NCBI RefSeq assembly: GCF_001083785.1
Contig: NZ_LAVL01000011.1
Span: forward strand, 52,310-116,309
Direction: 5' to 3'
Length of the DNA stretch: 64,000 nucleotides
Source of the DNA: Nonomuraea sp. SBT364
GTDB lineage: Bacteria > Actinomycetota > Actinomycetes > Streptosporangiales > Streptosporangiaceae
The notes under the pieces are model-generated. The model was not told the origin of the DNA. It saw only the letters and a list, made by a program, of their open reading frames with translations, and did not search any database. A program made the position numbers and the translations under genes. Each line of letters begins with the position of its first letter. Positions within the stretch are counted from its first letter, which is position 1. This document shows positions 26,237 through 35,402 of this stretch, piece by piece.

Positions 26237-27148
26237 GCCCTTTTCATCCTGAGTAGCGGCCGTCTTCGACGAGCTGGAGGACAAGGATGGCCTGCACGAG
26301 TGCAGTCCCGCGATGCGGGCAGCAGCGCAGCTTGGTCAGGACCTTCCAGGCTTTCAAGGTCGCGACGGCGCGCTCGCCGATGGCGCGGATGCGGGCATGC
26401 GAGCGGTTGACGTCTCGCTGTCCACGTGACAGCCATGGACGGTGGCGGTGCCGCTTGAACGGTGTGCGGATGGTGCCGCCCGCGCCTTGATAGCCCTTGT
26501 CGGCGAAGGTCTTGACGCCGGCGTTGGTCAAGGCGTCGATCAGGCCGATCTTCCGTGCGGCGGTGATGTCGTGGACGGAGCCCGGCAGTGCTGGTGAGGC
26601 CCACACCAGCCGGCCCACCGGATCGGCCAGCAGCTGGACGTTCATCCCGTGCTGTTTTGTGTTTGCCGCTGTAGTACGGCCGCTCGTCGGCCAGGCGGTC
26701 CATCGGGATGAGCGTGCCGTCCAGGATGGCGTAGGCCAACCGAGCTGCTCGTGCCGTGGCGGCGTGCACATCGTCGGCCAGCGCAGCCAGGAGGTCGACG
26801 CTTTCGCGGACGTAGCGCCAGGCCGTGGCAGTACCGATGGAGAAGCCCGCGGCCAAGCGTGTGTAGGTATCGCCGTTGCGCAGGTGGGCCAGGACCAGCA
26901 GCGCTTGCTGGGCCGGGGCTAACCGCCGCCACCGGCAGCCTCGCTCGGCCCGCTGCGTGCGGATGAGCCCGGCCAGGCGGATCAGGGTGTGGTTGGACAG
27001 CGGAATCGAGGCACGATAAGACAGCAACGAGGCTCCCGGTTGGGGCATCGAATCTTGGTCGACTGCTGTCTTACCGGGAGCCTCCTCCCATCCGCCATAG
27101 CTCTGTGCAAACACCCCGTGACCAGCGCCGTCAGGATGAAAAGAGCTC
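26235..27148. mobile_element. IS5-family insertion sequence
   Basis: A complete 914-bp element bounded by 18-bp inverted repeats GAGCCCTTTTCATCCTGA (26235-26252) and its complement at 27131-27148, matching at 17 of 18 positions. It carries one minus-strand DDE transposase. No target duplication is obvious. It sits between the membrane protein and the nuclease toxin fragment; the toxin frame opens exactly at its right end, so it interrupted or deleted that gene. Confidence 0.85.
26244..27048 (-). CDS. IS5-family transposase, two frames
   Basis: The frame from ATG 27048 gives the N-terminal HTH domain (LLVLAHLRNGDTYTRLAAGF, IGTATAWRYVRESV) and the first catalytic Asp in YAILDGTLIP. At an AAAA run (26654-26657) the reading must move by one base to continue KQHGMNVQLLAD, the second Asp region and the last Glu region (DKGYQGAGG, HARIRAIGERAVATLKAWKV). 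Many IS5 relatives make their transposase by such frameshifting, and the slip site is at the usual place; a mutation is the other option. Confidence 0.75.
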
Positions 27149-28315
27149 AATGAGAAGGAGGCCAGAATAGGCCGACGGGGCGACGGAACCGATGGCTACT
27201 TCACAGGCCGCAGCAATTGGTGCGCCATTCAGGAGATCGCGGCAGGCGATGCCGAATATGGCAAGCAGGGGGTCATGGCAAATGGTCTCACCGGCGACGC
27301 TACAACCATCGGTTACACTTATGGAAACGGCTCAGGCAAGCCTACCGCCTTGCGCTACAGCCACTATCGCATCTCTCTGAAAAATGTGGCTCCCGTCCCG
27401 CCCAACGGCGTGTATAAGCTGCACGGAATGATCGCTTTCGGCGCCAAGGTAGAGGACAGCGCCTGCAGGATAGATGGAAGTCCCTACGTTGAAGGTAGCT
27501 GGGAGCAGTGGCGCGACGGAAAAGCGGCCGAATTCACGGTCATCTCAGAAGAGAAGAACGGCGTAGGTCCAGATAAGGTCGAGCGATGCCATCCTAGGTT
27601 CTATACCAAAATCTGGCTCAGCGAGATCCCCACAACCAAGGCGAGATATTACTGGTCGGATGCAAAGCCGCAAGTCCGATGCGACTCTGCCAGCTATCTC
27701 ACGAAGGACTACGGCAGCGGATGCGTCTTCGACGCGGCTCAAGCGGTTTATGAAACAACCGAAACCCTGTCTGGCGACCCAACGAGCGACGAAGGTACCC
27801 CCGACGACGTCAACAAAGCCTACAGAAATGTGCCGAGTCACATCTGGACAGCTCTACACGCCAAACATCTGACACTCCCCAGCCGCCCAGGGAAGACTAT
27901 TCCAGGACATCAACTAGATAGCGGTCCACTCACCCGGCAAAATAATAAAGAGTGGAAAAGGAAGAATAACGAAAAAACCCGCACTCTATGCAGGAATCTT
28001 TTCAAAGATTATGACCGCACGGATCCGATCCTAGGGGATAAGAGGTACCACAAAGTCTATAATTGTGACGAGTTCCCGTTCCAGTCCACCATGGAAGGGA
28101 CCTGGGTATCGGTTGAGCGATTGAACAGCCCCGATGCCTACGCATATTCGGTCAGGCCGGTCTGGCGCACGCACAATACGGACGACGGAAAGCGACTCGG
28201 CACTTTTTACGGCACCCAACGCATCCTCGCCGAGAATGGCGGAACAAGGAAAATAACCTACGACCACTGGTTCGTAGAGGCACACGTGCCGGGCCGAAAT
28301 CCGCACGGTAACTAA
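27149..28315 (+). pseudogene. NucA/NucB-type DNase protein, front removed by the IS
   Basis: From the right IS end the frame is open without a start: NEKEARIGRRGDGTDGYF, then SNWCAIQEI, and on to a C-terminal nuclease domain. That domain has CDEFPFQSTMEG near 28068-28103, the core of the NucA/NucB deoxyribonuclease family (Asp-Glu pair and downstream Glu), and LGTFYGTQRIL. The first internal ATG is 27275, giving 346 aa, but sequence before it is coding-like and lacks a ribosome site. The protein was likely a longer secreted or Rhs-linked DNase. GC is clearly lower than in flanking genes. Confidence 0.75.
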
Positions 28316-28329
28316 AACATGATTCTTAT

Positions 28330-28370
28330 GTCCCCTAGGGCTCGCGGGTACGGTCCGCGCCCTGGGGGAC
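28330..28370 (+). terminator. Hairpin after the nuclease gene
   Basis: GTCCCC, AGGG and CGCGG pair with CCGCG, CCCT and GGGGAC around a GTACGGT loop, giving a stem of about 15 bp with small bulges, followed by TTCTTAATT. It lies between the nuclease stop and the next gene. Confidence 0.6.
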
Positions 28371-28404
28371 GTTCTTAATTCGAGCTTGAAAGGCTGATCG
28401 ACTC

Positions 28405-28971
28405 GTGTTTGATGAAATTGTTGCCCGTTATAATGCGGTGCTGGACGACCTCGACACCATCGCATACACGGTAACTCTTCCCGACTCCGGAACGCTCCTG
28501 ATTGGGGATGCGGTGCGCCGCCTCGGATTCAACCCGAATACGCTGAAGAGTCCCGGACAATGGGAGCCCTCTGGCCTCCTTTACCTCTATCAAGTCGACA
28601 ATGGCATCGTTACTCTGGACTGGGTGAATCCAGGGGAGGACCGTCAAAATATAACCGACCGATTGGCGGGCGAAGGGTTCCGACACTGGTATGTGTCTTT
28701 CGATATCGAAGGCAATACCAGCATGTACGTTCGATATGGGGAGATCGAGGGCGATCTAGATCATCCAGGGCCAATAGATATACCCTTCAGCCAGCGGTCA
28801 GACCGCCTCGGCCCGCTGAGCGGATACAGGGAACTGCTCACGGCAGGCTTCGACAGCGAGGTGGCTGAGGCCGAGGTTGACATCACTGCCGCCTGCCTGG
28901 CCATAGTCGAGTTAGAAAGCGGCATCCGCCTGGACGACGAGCTGATGAATGGCCCCTGTTCAAGGCTGTAG
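28405..28971 (+). CDS. Acidic unknown protein, candidate immunity to the NucA/NucB toxin
   Basis: A 188-aa, clearly acidic protein starting at GTG 28405, 90 bp after the nuclease gene. It has no signal or membrane segment; visible stretches are GTLLIGDAVRRLGFNP, WEPSGLLYLYQVDNG and FRHWYVSFDIEGNTSM. Immunity proteins to polymorphic nucleases are usually small, acidic, cytoplasmic and immediately downstream, which fits. No family match is recognised. A terminator-like hairpin precedes it, so it may have its own promoter. Confidence 0.6.
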   Translation: MFDEIVARYNAVLDDLDTIAYTVTLPDSGTLLIGDAVRRLGFNPNTLKSPGQWEPSGLLYLYQVDNGIVTLDWVNPGEDRQNITDRLAGEGFRHWYVSFDIEGNTSMYVRYGEIEGDLDHPGPIDIPFSQRSDRLGPLSGYRELLTAGFDSEVAEAEVDITAACLAIVELESGIRLDDELMNGPCSRL

Positions 28972-29764
28972 ATCGCCACGTGATGCGCAACGCAATGAAA
29001 AACGGCGAGGGCGACCGCTGGATATAGCATGCCCTCGCTCCTTCCTCGGCCATAGACTGTCCGCCCAAATGCGGACGCAACTCCCAGGCACAGCCCCGGC
29101 AGTCGCACGGTGATGATGCGCCCTTCCTGATGCCGCACGAGGCCAGACGAGTGCGGACCTGTCCCCGCCGCTTTCGGTCGGCATGCTGGTCCGCGCGGAG
29201 CGGCGACGAGCCAGCAGCAACCGGATTGTGGTGTTCGGCCATGACCCAGACACCTGCCGCTGCTGGATGGCATTCGCCGGTCGCCGGATTCAGGACCGTG
29301 ACAGAATTCGTAACCCGGCATTGAATGATGTACGACCGGATGACGTGAAGGGACATCTTGGCAGTGCTTGAGGGTTCCGGGATATGTCGGCTGGAGATCA
29401 TCCTGCTCGACTGCCGCGGCTGACGTCGCGTCACCTGAATGCACATTTAACCCCAACAGCCGCAGAGGCTTCGCCCCAAACTCTACGGTCTTTCATCCGA
29501 GGGTTGTTTTATCTGGGCCATCACCAGGGCTGAAGCGATCTCACGTGGTGATACCCAGGGTTGAAGACGGTGGCCGGGATGTGCGCGGTAAGGGCCGATT
29601 GGTCCACCTGGGCATGCGGCCCAGCGAGAATGTGCTCTCATTCAGCGGGGCACCAAGGCGTGGCGGAGGATCGTCGTGTCCGGCGTGCGCGCACCGATGA
29701 GTTCCAGCTCGGTCGACGGTCATAGCCTGCAACGGTCAGTTCGAAGCCGGCAAAGGAGCAACAC
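28972..29764. other. Gap of about 790 bp without a recognisable gene
   Basis: Several frames are open on both strands, but none combines a ribosome site with a recognisable protein pattern. GC rises again after about 29000. This may be a decayed region between the toxin island and the monooxygenase gene. Confidence 0.5.
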
Positions 29765-30052
29765 ATGGTAATCGTCGCGGGGCATCTCGTCGTCGACCCG
29801 CAACAGCGCGAGCGCTATCTCGCGGACTGCGTGGGCATCATTGAGCTGGCCCGCCGCGCACCCGGCTGCCTCGACTTCGCCATCAGCGCGGACCTGGTGG
29901 ATGTAGGCCGTATCAACGTCTTCGAGCGCTGGGAGTCGCAGACGGCCGTCGAGGCGTTCCGCAGCAGCGGCCCCAGCGACACGCAACGCGTTGCGATGCT
30001 CGGCGCCTCGGTTGCCGAGTACGACGTCGCGGACGCGCGCTCGCTGACCTGA
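29765..30052 (+). CDS. Antibiotic biosynthesis monooxygenase (ABM) domain protein
   Basis: A 95-aa ferredoxin-like ABM-family protein. It begins VIVAGHLVVDPQQRERYLAD, with the central GCLDFAISADLVDVGRINVFERW and a C-terminal strand ending in AEYDV. AAAGGAG lies seven bases before the ATG. Members are cofactor-free monooxygenases of quinone-type substrates or simple stress proteins. The IS3 element begins 3 bp after its stop codon. Confidence 0.88.
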   Translation: MVIVAGHLVVDPQQRERYLADCVGIIELARRAPGCLDFAISADLVDVGRINVFERWESQTAVEAFRSSGPSDTQRVAMLGASVAEYDVADARSLT

Positions 30053-30122
30053 ACTGAGCTTCCCCCTGTTCTCCGGACACTTCACCTGAGGTCACCCTTG
30101 ATCATCAGGAAGGATGTCCTCC

Positions 30123-30416
30123 ATGCCCGCACCTCACCCTCCCGAGTTCCGGCGCCGGGCGGTAGAGCTCGCACGCCAAGGTGACAAACCGCTCCTCCAG
30201 CTCGCCGAGGACCTCGGCATCAGCCGCTCGTGCCTGCAGAACTGGCTGCGACAAGCCGACGCCGACGAAAACGACGGCACCGGTGACCGGCTGACCAGCG
30301 CGGAGAAGAAGGAACTCGCCGAGCTGCGCCGCCGCAATAAGCAGCTGGAGATGGAGAACGACATTCTCAAGCGGGCGGCGGCGTACTTTGCCCGGGAGAA
30401 CGTCCTCCCAAAGTAA
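30123..30416 (+). CDS. IS3 transposase OrfA
   Basis: A 97-aa HTH protein: FRRRAVELARQGDKPLLQLA, DLGISRSCLQNWLRQAD and a C-terminal leucine-zipper-like KKELAELRRRNKQLEMEND. ATG 30123 is chosen over ATG 30114 because AGGAAGG ends directly before 30114 and is better spaced from 30123. OrfA binds the ends and fuses with OrfB by a -1 shift near its stop. Confidence 0.88.
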   Translation: MPAPHPPEFRRRAVELARQGDKPLLQLAEDLGISRSCLQNWLRQADADENDGTGDRLTSAEKKELAELRRRNKQLEMENDILKRAAAYFARENVLPK

Positions 30417-30463
30417 TCTACTCGCTGGTCCGTGAACTCGCCGACGACCACATTCCGGTCGCG

Positions 30464-31288
30464 GTGGCCTGCCGAGTACTCCAGGTGTCGACATCGGGAT
30501 ATTACGACTGGCTCGGCCGGCCCGAGCCGCCGCGTGAACTCCGCAATAAAGAGCTCACTAAAATAATCCGACAGATACACACCGACTCGCGCGGCAGCTA
30601 CGGCTCGCCGCGGGTGCATGCCGAACTCACCCTCGGGTTGGGTGAGAAGGTCAACCGCAAGCGCGTCGAACGGCTCATGCGCGCGGCCGGCATGCAAGGC
30701 GTCTACCGGCGCAAGGGCCGCCGCAACCTGGTCAACCAGGCCACCGAAGAGGACCTGGTGCAGCGCCGCTTCGACGTCGAGGCGCCCGACCGGCTCTGGC
30801 TGACCGACATCACCGAGCATCCCACCGGCGAAGGGAAGGTGTATTGCGCCGCCGTCATGGACGCCTATTCACGACGTGTCATCGGTTGGTCCATCGACGC
30901 ACGGCAGGATACGGATCTCGTGGTGAACGCATTAGCGATGGCCGTGGCCCGGCGGAAGCCGGACACCCGCTCGACCATTCTGCATTCCGATCACGGCACG
31001 CAATATACGTCTTGGGCCTTTGGCAAGCGGCTGCGAGATGCAGGCTTGCTCGGTTTGATGGGAACGGTGGGTGATTGCTACGACAATGCGATGATGGAGT
31101 CATTCTGGGGAACGATGCAGCTCGAACTTCTCGATGCCAGAATCTGGAAAACCCGAGAAGAACTGGCCAACGCCATCTTTGAGTGGATCGAATGCTGGTA
31201 CAATCCATACCGACGCCATTCCAGTATCGGAATGCACAGCCCCGTCACGTTCGAGGGCCTCTACAGGCCGTCAGACACCGCTGAGTGA
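30464..31288 (+). CDS. IS3 transposase OrfB (DDE integrase)
   Basis: The catalytic part of the IS3 transposase. Its frame is open upstream to about 30405 (PKVIYSLVRELADDHIPVAV), one base behind OrfA, so it is normally made as an OrfAB fusion by -1 frameshifting near CCCAAAG. The DDE residues are in LTDITEHP, LHSDHGTQYTS and DNAMMESFW. The HTH_21 segment RGSYGSPRVHAEL and the end NPYRRHSSIGMHSP are intact. The element looks functional. Confidence 0.92.
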   Translation: MACRVLQVSTSGYYDWLGRPEPPRELRNKELTKIIRQIHTDSRGSYGSPRVHAELTLGLGEKVNRKRVERLMRAAGMQGVYRRKGRRNLVNQATEEDLVQRRFDVEAPDRLWLTDITEHPTGEGKVYCAAVMDAYSRRVIGWSIDARQDTDLVVNALAMAVARRKPDTRSTILHSDHGTQYTSWAFGKRLRDAGLLGLMGTVGDCYDNAMMESFWGTMQLELLDARIWKTREELANAIFEWIECWYNPYRRHSSIGMHSPVTFEGLYRPSDTAE

Positions 31289-31325
31289 CCTCACCTCAGG
31301 TGTCCGTGCTACAGGGGGAAGCTCA

Positions 31326-32053
31326 CCTTCAATTCAGACACTTGCACATGAAGCAATGGCGGCTATTCGTCCCAAAATGTCACAGCCTTGAAGTCGCGTA
31401 TGGCAGGTGGCTATGCGGGCTGCTCTGCGCGAACTCCGATGCCGGTTTGGTCAAAGGCTGACCTAACGCGCTGTCCGATCTCAGCCCATCGGGCCGGTAT
31501 TTGGATGGGTGACAGGGGAGTTCACCCACCAGATCGGGCGCTCGATGGTGACAGTACAGTCCAGCCGCCTCGCTGGACCTCTATTGCTCTGCCTTCGCGT
31601 CAGTGGGCCAGCCGCCGCCGCGTACCCAGCGGGTGACCATCTGCGCGAGGCTCGCCTCCTTCCAGCAAGCCATGCCGACGGCGCGTCCGGGCGGAGCGTG
31701 AGCGTGGCTGGGGACAGTGACCAGCGGATATCGCTTGACGCGGGGGGTGAAGGTGGGCGTCGATACCACCCCCGGCCAACCAGTAGCCCCGTGGTGTCCC
31801 GCTGCGGCCGTCCATGGCCGTGTGCCGGGCCGACAGGGACTGCCAACGCCCCCATGGGAACGGCGCCCGCATCCGCGCACGCCGGACGGCTGACGGCACC
31901 CCTGCGGAGCCAGGGCGGTGGCCCCGGTGGGGCCTTTGCGTGGGTGCACATCCCATGGACGGCGTCGTGCCGGTTGGGCGGGGTGTCGAAGGAGCGTGTC
32001 GTTGAGCAGCGACGACGCGGCCGAAGTCAACGAGGAAAGGCCAGACGACGCAG
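31326..32053. other. Gap of about 730 bp without a supported gene
   Basis: Open frames exist on both strands. A minus-strand frame ending at 31581 has a mildly protein-like end (KRYPLVTVPSHAH, MACWKEASLAQMVTRWVRG), but it has no clear start or family. An excisionase gene, expected beside an integrase, is not visible. Confidence 0.5.
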
Positions 32054-33649
32054 ATGAACGGAACCACCTTCAAGACGTGTTCCTGCCGGGACGAGGCGAG
32101 CGGCAAGAGGCTGGGCAAGGCTTGTCCGAAGCTGCGCCGCCCGGGCGGCGGCGGTGAGCGATGGAGCAGTACCCATGGCCGGTGGGCCTACCAGCTAGAG
32201 CTGCCCGCGCACGCAGACGGCCGGCGGCGCAACCCGCTGCGCCGCCGGGGCTTCGCTACGCTGGAGGAGGTGGAGGCGGAGCTGGAACACGCCCGAGCGC
32301 TCCTAGCCCTGGACGAGGACCCGCACGTGCAGCGGAAGATCACCGAGCTGATGTTGTCCATGCTCAAGGACGCCAAGACATTGCCGCCGGTGGAAGAGGT
32401 GCGGCGCAAGGTCCGCACCCATCAGGACCTCAATCCGACGGTCACGGTCGCCGAATGGATGCAGGAGTTTCTGCGGCGCAAGCGGAAGATCGACGTCACC
32501 ACCCGGCGCTCGTACGAGGCGCACATCCGCCTGTACTTCACTCCCTATCTGGGCGATATCCGGCTGGATCGGCTGCGCGTCTCCGATGTGGCCGGGATGT
32601 TCGACGCGATCGAGGAATTCAACGACGTCATCATCAACGCCCACGCCAGCGGCGATCCCGAGGAGAGGGCGAAGGTGCGGTACCGGCGGCCGGTCGGCCC
32701 GGCCACGATGCACCGCATCCGGGCCACGTTGCGGCACGCCCTGAACATCGCGATCAGGCAGGACCGGCTGATCGACTTCAACCCGGCGGCGGTGGTCGAA
32801 CTCCCGGACGCCGAGCGTCCCAAGGCGCTGGTGTGGACAGACGAGCGGGTCGCCGCATGGAACCGCGACCTTCAGGACCGGCTGGCTGTGGAGCGGCGGC
32901 GGCGCGGGGCCCGGCTCAGCCGCGCCACCATGATCAACCTGTACGCATCCGTGCCGCGACCGTCATCGGTGATGGTGTGGACGCCCTCGCACACCTACGC
33001 CTTTCTGGCCCAGGCAGCCCCCCACCGGCTTTCGGCGCTGTACCGGCTGATCGCGCTGCGCGGGCTACGCCGAGGAGAGGCGGTCGGGCTGCGCTGGAAG
33101 GACGTCGACCTGACCGCCGGAACAGCCGGAGTTCACTGGCAGATCACCCAGCTGGGCTGGGAGACGGTGCAGGGCAAGCCGAAGACCGAGGCCAGCGACC
33201 GCACCATCGCCTTGGATGAAGACACCGTCACCGCGCTACGCATGCACCGCAAGCGCCAAGCCACCGAGCGACTGGCCGCAGGCGAGGCCTGGACGGACAG
33301 CGGATTCGTCTTCACCGACGAGATCGGCCGCCCGCTGCACCCGCAGCAGGTCAGCGACCACTTCTACCAGCTGGCCTTCCAAGCGGGGCTGCCGCCGGTG
33401 CGGCTGCATGACCTCCGCCACGGCGCCGCCTCGATCATGCTCGCCGCCGGAGTCGACCTGAAGGTCGTGCAGGAGACCCTCGGCCACGTCTCCTCCGCCT
33501 TCACCCGCGACACCTACACCAGCGTCTACCCCGAAGTAGCCCGTGCCGCCGCGGAATCCACCGCCGCCCTCGTCAACACCGCAGCCGGCAGCGCCCGGAC
33601 CACCCGGCTGATCACCCTGCCGACCGAAACCAGTACGAGCACCAGCTGA
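32054..33649 (+). CDS. Tyrosine recombinase (phage/ICE-type integrase)
   Basis: A 531-aa tyrosine integrase. It has an N-terminal arm-binding region, a SAM-like core-binding domain (VTVAEWMQEFLRRKRKIDVT to RATLRHALNIAI) and the catalytic domain. Catalytic residues are Arg in LRGLRRGEAVGLRW, His-x-x-Arg in LHDLRHGAAS, His in TLGHVSS and Tyr in FTRDTYTSVY. It points at a tRNA gene 430 bp away, the usual layout of tRNA-integrating actinomycete elements. No replication or transfer genes follow, so the element is reduced. Confidence 0.93.
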   Translation: MNGTTFKTCSCRDEASGKRLGKACPKLRRPGGGGERWSSTHGRWAYQLELPAHADGRRRNPLRRRGFATLEEVEAELEHARALLALDEDPHVQRKITELMLSMLKDAKTLPPVEEVRRKVRTHQDLNPTVTVAEWMQEFLRRKRKIDVTTRRSYEAHIRLYFTPYLGDIRLDRLRVSDVAGMFDAIEEFNDVIINAHASGDPEERAKVRYRRPVGPATMHRIRATLRHALNIAIRQDRLIDFNPAAVVELPDAERPKALVWTDERVAAWNRDLQDRLAVERRRRGARLSRATMINLYASVPRPSSVMVWTPSHTYAFLAQAAPHRLSALYRLIALRGLRRGEAVGLRWKDVDLTAGTAGVHWQITQLGWETVQGKPKTEASDRTIALDEDTVTALRMHRKRQATERLAAGEAWTDSGFVFTDEIGRPLHPQQVSDHFYQLAFQAGLPPVRLHDLRHGAASIMLAAGVDLKVVQETLGHVSSAFTRDTYTSVYPEVARAAAESTAALVNTAAGSARTTRLITLPTETSTSTS

Positions 33650-33668
33650 ACCGCCGCACGAACCCGGG

Positions 33669-33698
33669 GCAGGCCCGCCGATCCGTCGGCGGGCCTGC
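33669..33698 (+). terminator. Strong hairpin after the integrase
   Basis: GCAGGCCCGCCGA (33669-33681) and TCGGCGGGCCTGC (33686-33698) form a perfect 13-bp stem with loop TCCG, 20 bp past the integrase stop. A short T-containing run follows. Confidence 0.75.
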
Positions 33699-34081
33699 CT
33701 GCTTGTTCGCAACAGCTCCCTCGCACACGACGCAGCTCGATCGATGCTGTGCCTGGGGTGTCAAGGGCCCGAGCGGATCTCTGTGAGAGGCAGGGGATCT
33801 TTATCTGCTGGTCGCGAACGGCCTACTGGGCGAGACGAGCCAGCTTGGGCAAGGCTTAACTATGGGGGAGAGCAACGCTGACCAGCGACGCCGTGCAGGA
33901 CTTCTTGCTTGGTCTTCTGTTGGTCGTCAGTGGGGTCTGAGTTGACGGTGGCGGTCTAAATGATCTACCGCGCTACACGATCCGTACACAAGAGCAACCA
34001 CCGAGCAACCGGCCATGATCAACAACGAGATCAGAGGCCGACGAGAACCGAGAACTCCAGGTCGAACGCGGTATTGAAGAG
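33699..34081. other. Integrase-to-tRNA gap, probable attachment region
   Basis: No gene is visible. The 380 bp between the integrase terminator and the tRNA 3' end is where the element's attachment site should lie, with the crossover expected in the tRNA 3' half. No second copy of the tRNA 3' end was seen elsewhere in the window. Confidence 0.4.
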
Positions 34082-34155
34082 TAGGGCGGGTGGGACTTGA
34101 ACCCACGACCCACGGATTATGAGTCCGATGCTCTGACCGGCTGAGCTACCGCCCC
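34082..34155 (-). tRNA. tRNA-Met (CAT)
   Basis: On the minus strand a 74-nt cloverleaf is readable: acceptor GGGGCGG with CCGCCCT, D arm GCTC/GAGC, anticodon loop CTCATAA (anticodon CAT), variable loop GGGTC, T arm GTGGG-TTCAAGT-CCCAC and discriminator A. The 3' CCA is not encoded. The anticodon arm resembles elongator tRNA-Met rather than the CAT tRNA-Ile2. Its 3' end faces the integrase. Confidence 0.92.
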
Positions 34156-34593
34156 TGGATTCAGTTTTCTGGCGTGCAGTCGCACAAGATCGTCTCATGG
34201 AAGACTTGTGAGCACACTAAGGCTAGAGCATACGATCCGTCGCCCGAGCCGGATTCGTCCCCGGCTGAACGGAGGCGCGTCCTCATGCTCCGAGGCCTCC
34301 GGAGACCACTCCCATCCCACTCCGGTTGCTGCTCGACTCCCGGGCTCTCGCCCTGGCGTCGGCCGGCCGACGCCAGGCGCAGTAGTCTCCTCCATGCTCA
34401 CCGGCCGCCAGTCCTGTGACTGCCTCAATCATCATTCCATGCTAGACGCCGTCGATGGGTACAAGTCGATCACATTCGCCGCATCCTCGCCGCGTGTCTC
34501 GACAGGCGGTATCAAGGCGATGCGGCGGATCATCCGGAGGGCCGTCCGCTGAGCGACCAGTGCGGTTGGCCGGTTCCGGCCGCGGGCGGGGAC
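34156..34593. other. Gap without a recognisable gene
   Basis: Between the tRNA and the RNA ligase terminator no frame has a ribosome site or family pattern. The tRNA promoter should lie just right of 34155. Confidence 0.5.
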
Positions 34594-34634
34594 GCCCCGC
34601 CTCCCTGCCGGCGCGCCAGCAGCGGGGAGGCGGG
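34594..34634 (-). terminator. Hairpin after the RNA ligase gene
   Basis: CCCGCCTCCC (34596-34605) pairs perfectly with GGGAGGCGGG (34625-34634). It begins directly at the RNA ligase stop on the minus strand. Confidence 0.65.
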
Positions 34635-35402
34635 CTATCCGGCCTTCTGGCGGCGCTTCAACGTGCGCTCGTAGTCCTGGAACCGCGCCTTGGTGATGGT
34701 CTCGCGGCCGGGAGTTCGCAGGACGATGCCCTCGTTCAGGCCCGGCTCGCCGAACGTGGCGACCTGGGTGTGCCGGTAGGGCTCCATGAACTCGCGCATC
34801 CGCTCGATCGTCGGCGGCAGGGCGCTCGCGTCGATCTGGAACAGCCGCGGCGTCAGGTCCATCCCGTACGTCTTGACCGCGAGGTTCAGGGCTTCCTCGC
34901 CGGCGAACCTCTGGCCTTCGCGCTGCCGCCATGAGGCGATCCGCGGGAGGTCCCAGTCGTAGTGATCGAGCGGGATGTCCGCGATGTCGAACAGGCGCAC
35001 CGCCGCGTCTCCCGCGCCGTACTGCTTCCAGGCCGGGAGCTGCTTGGACCCGTACACCTCCAGGTAGAACACCCGGATGACCTCGTCCGAACCGTGCTCG
35101 CGAAGGCTGTGGGCGAGGTCGCGCAAGGCGTCGACGATGCCGAGCGCCGGGTTGTGGACGACGTCGCCCGAAGCGGTCAGCAGGTCTTCGCGGGAGCCGA
35201 TCAGCCACGTGCCGTCGGGCAGGAGGATGATCCGCCCGTTGGTGCCGTCCACCTTCTCCGTGCCGATCACGGGGCCCTCGTAGCGGGCCGGCTCCTCCAG
35301 CAGGCCGCCGTTCTTCGGGTCGAGCGCGTGGTGGGTCGGGATGCTGGGGTACTTCGTCAGGCTGTTCAGTTTTCGCAGGTCGGCGCTTCGCAGCGAGAAC
35401 AC
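34635..35402 (-). CDS. RNA ligase family protein
   Basis: A 255-aa nucleotidyltransferase of the RNA ligase (T4 Rnl2/Pfam RNA_ligase) superfamily. Motif I with the adenylated lysine is GTEKVDGTNGRI near residue 50; motif III is VFYLEVYG, motif IV is NEGIVLRTPG, and motif V is the KARFQDYERTLK end. It should use ATP to join RNA ends, or form an AMP-enzyme for a related repair role. It is a single gene with its own terminator, next to the integrated element. No partner phosphatase/kinase (Pnkp or Hen1) or RtcB is nearby. Confidence 0.85.
   Translation of the reverse strand: MFSLRSADLRKLNSLTKYPSIPTHHALDPKNGGLLEEPARYEGPVIGTEKVDGTNGRIILLPDGTWLIGSREDLLTASGDVVHNPALGIVDALRDLAHSLREHGSDEVIRVFYLEVYGSKQLPAWKQYGAGDAAVRLFDIADIPLDHYDWDLPRIASWRQREGQRFAGEEALNLAVKTYGMDLTPRLFQIDASALPPTIERMREFMEPYRHTQVATFGEPGLNEGIVLRTPGRETITKARFQDYERTLKRRQKAG

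Larger units (their letters stand above)
30055..31325. mobile_element. IS3-family insertion sequence
   Basis: A 1271-bp element with imperfect inverted ends. The left end TGAGCTTCCCCCTGT (30055-30069) matches the right end's complement ACAGGGGGAAGCTCA (31311-31325), and both continue with GGACAC and CCTGAGGTCA-like segments. It holds orfA and orfB of an IS3 transposase. The bases flanking the ends (AAC and CCT) do not match, so no 3-bp target duplication is seen. Confidence 0.88.

Noticed and set aside
30055..31325. 3-bp target duplication for the IS3 element
   Set aside because: The bases flanking the two ends do not match, so either the site has changed or the ends are slightly misplaced.
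34082..34155. The CAT tRNA as tRNA-Ile2
   Set aside because: The anticodon arm GGACTCATAATCC fits elongator tRNA-Met better; lysidine identity signals cannot be confirmed, but Met is the simpler reading.
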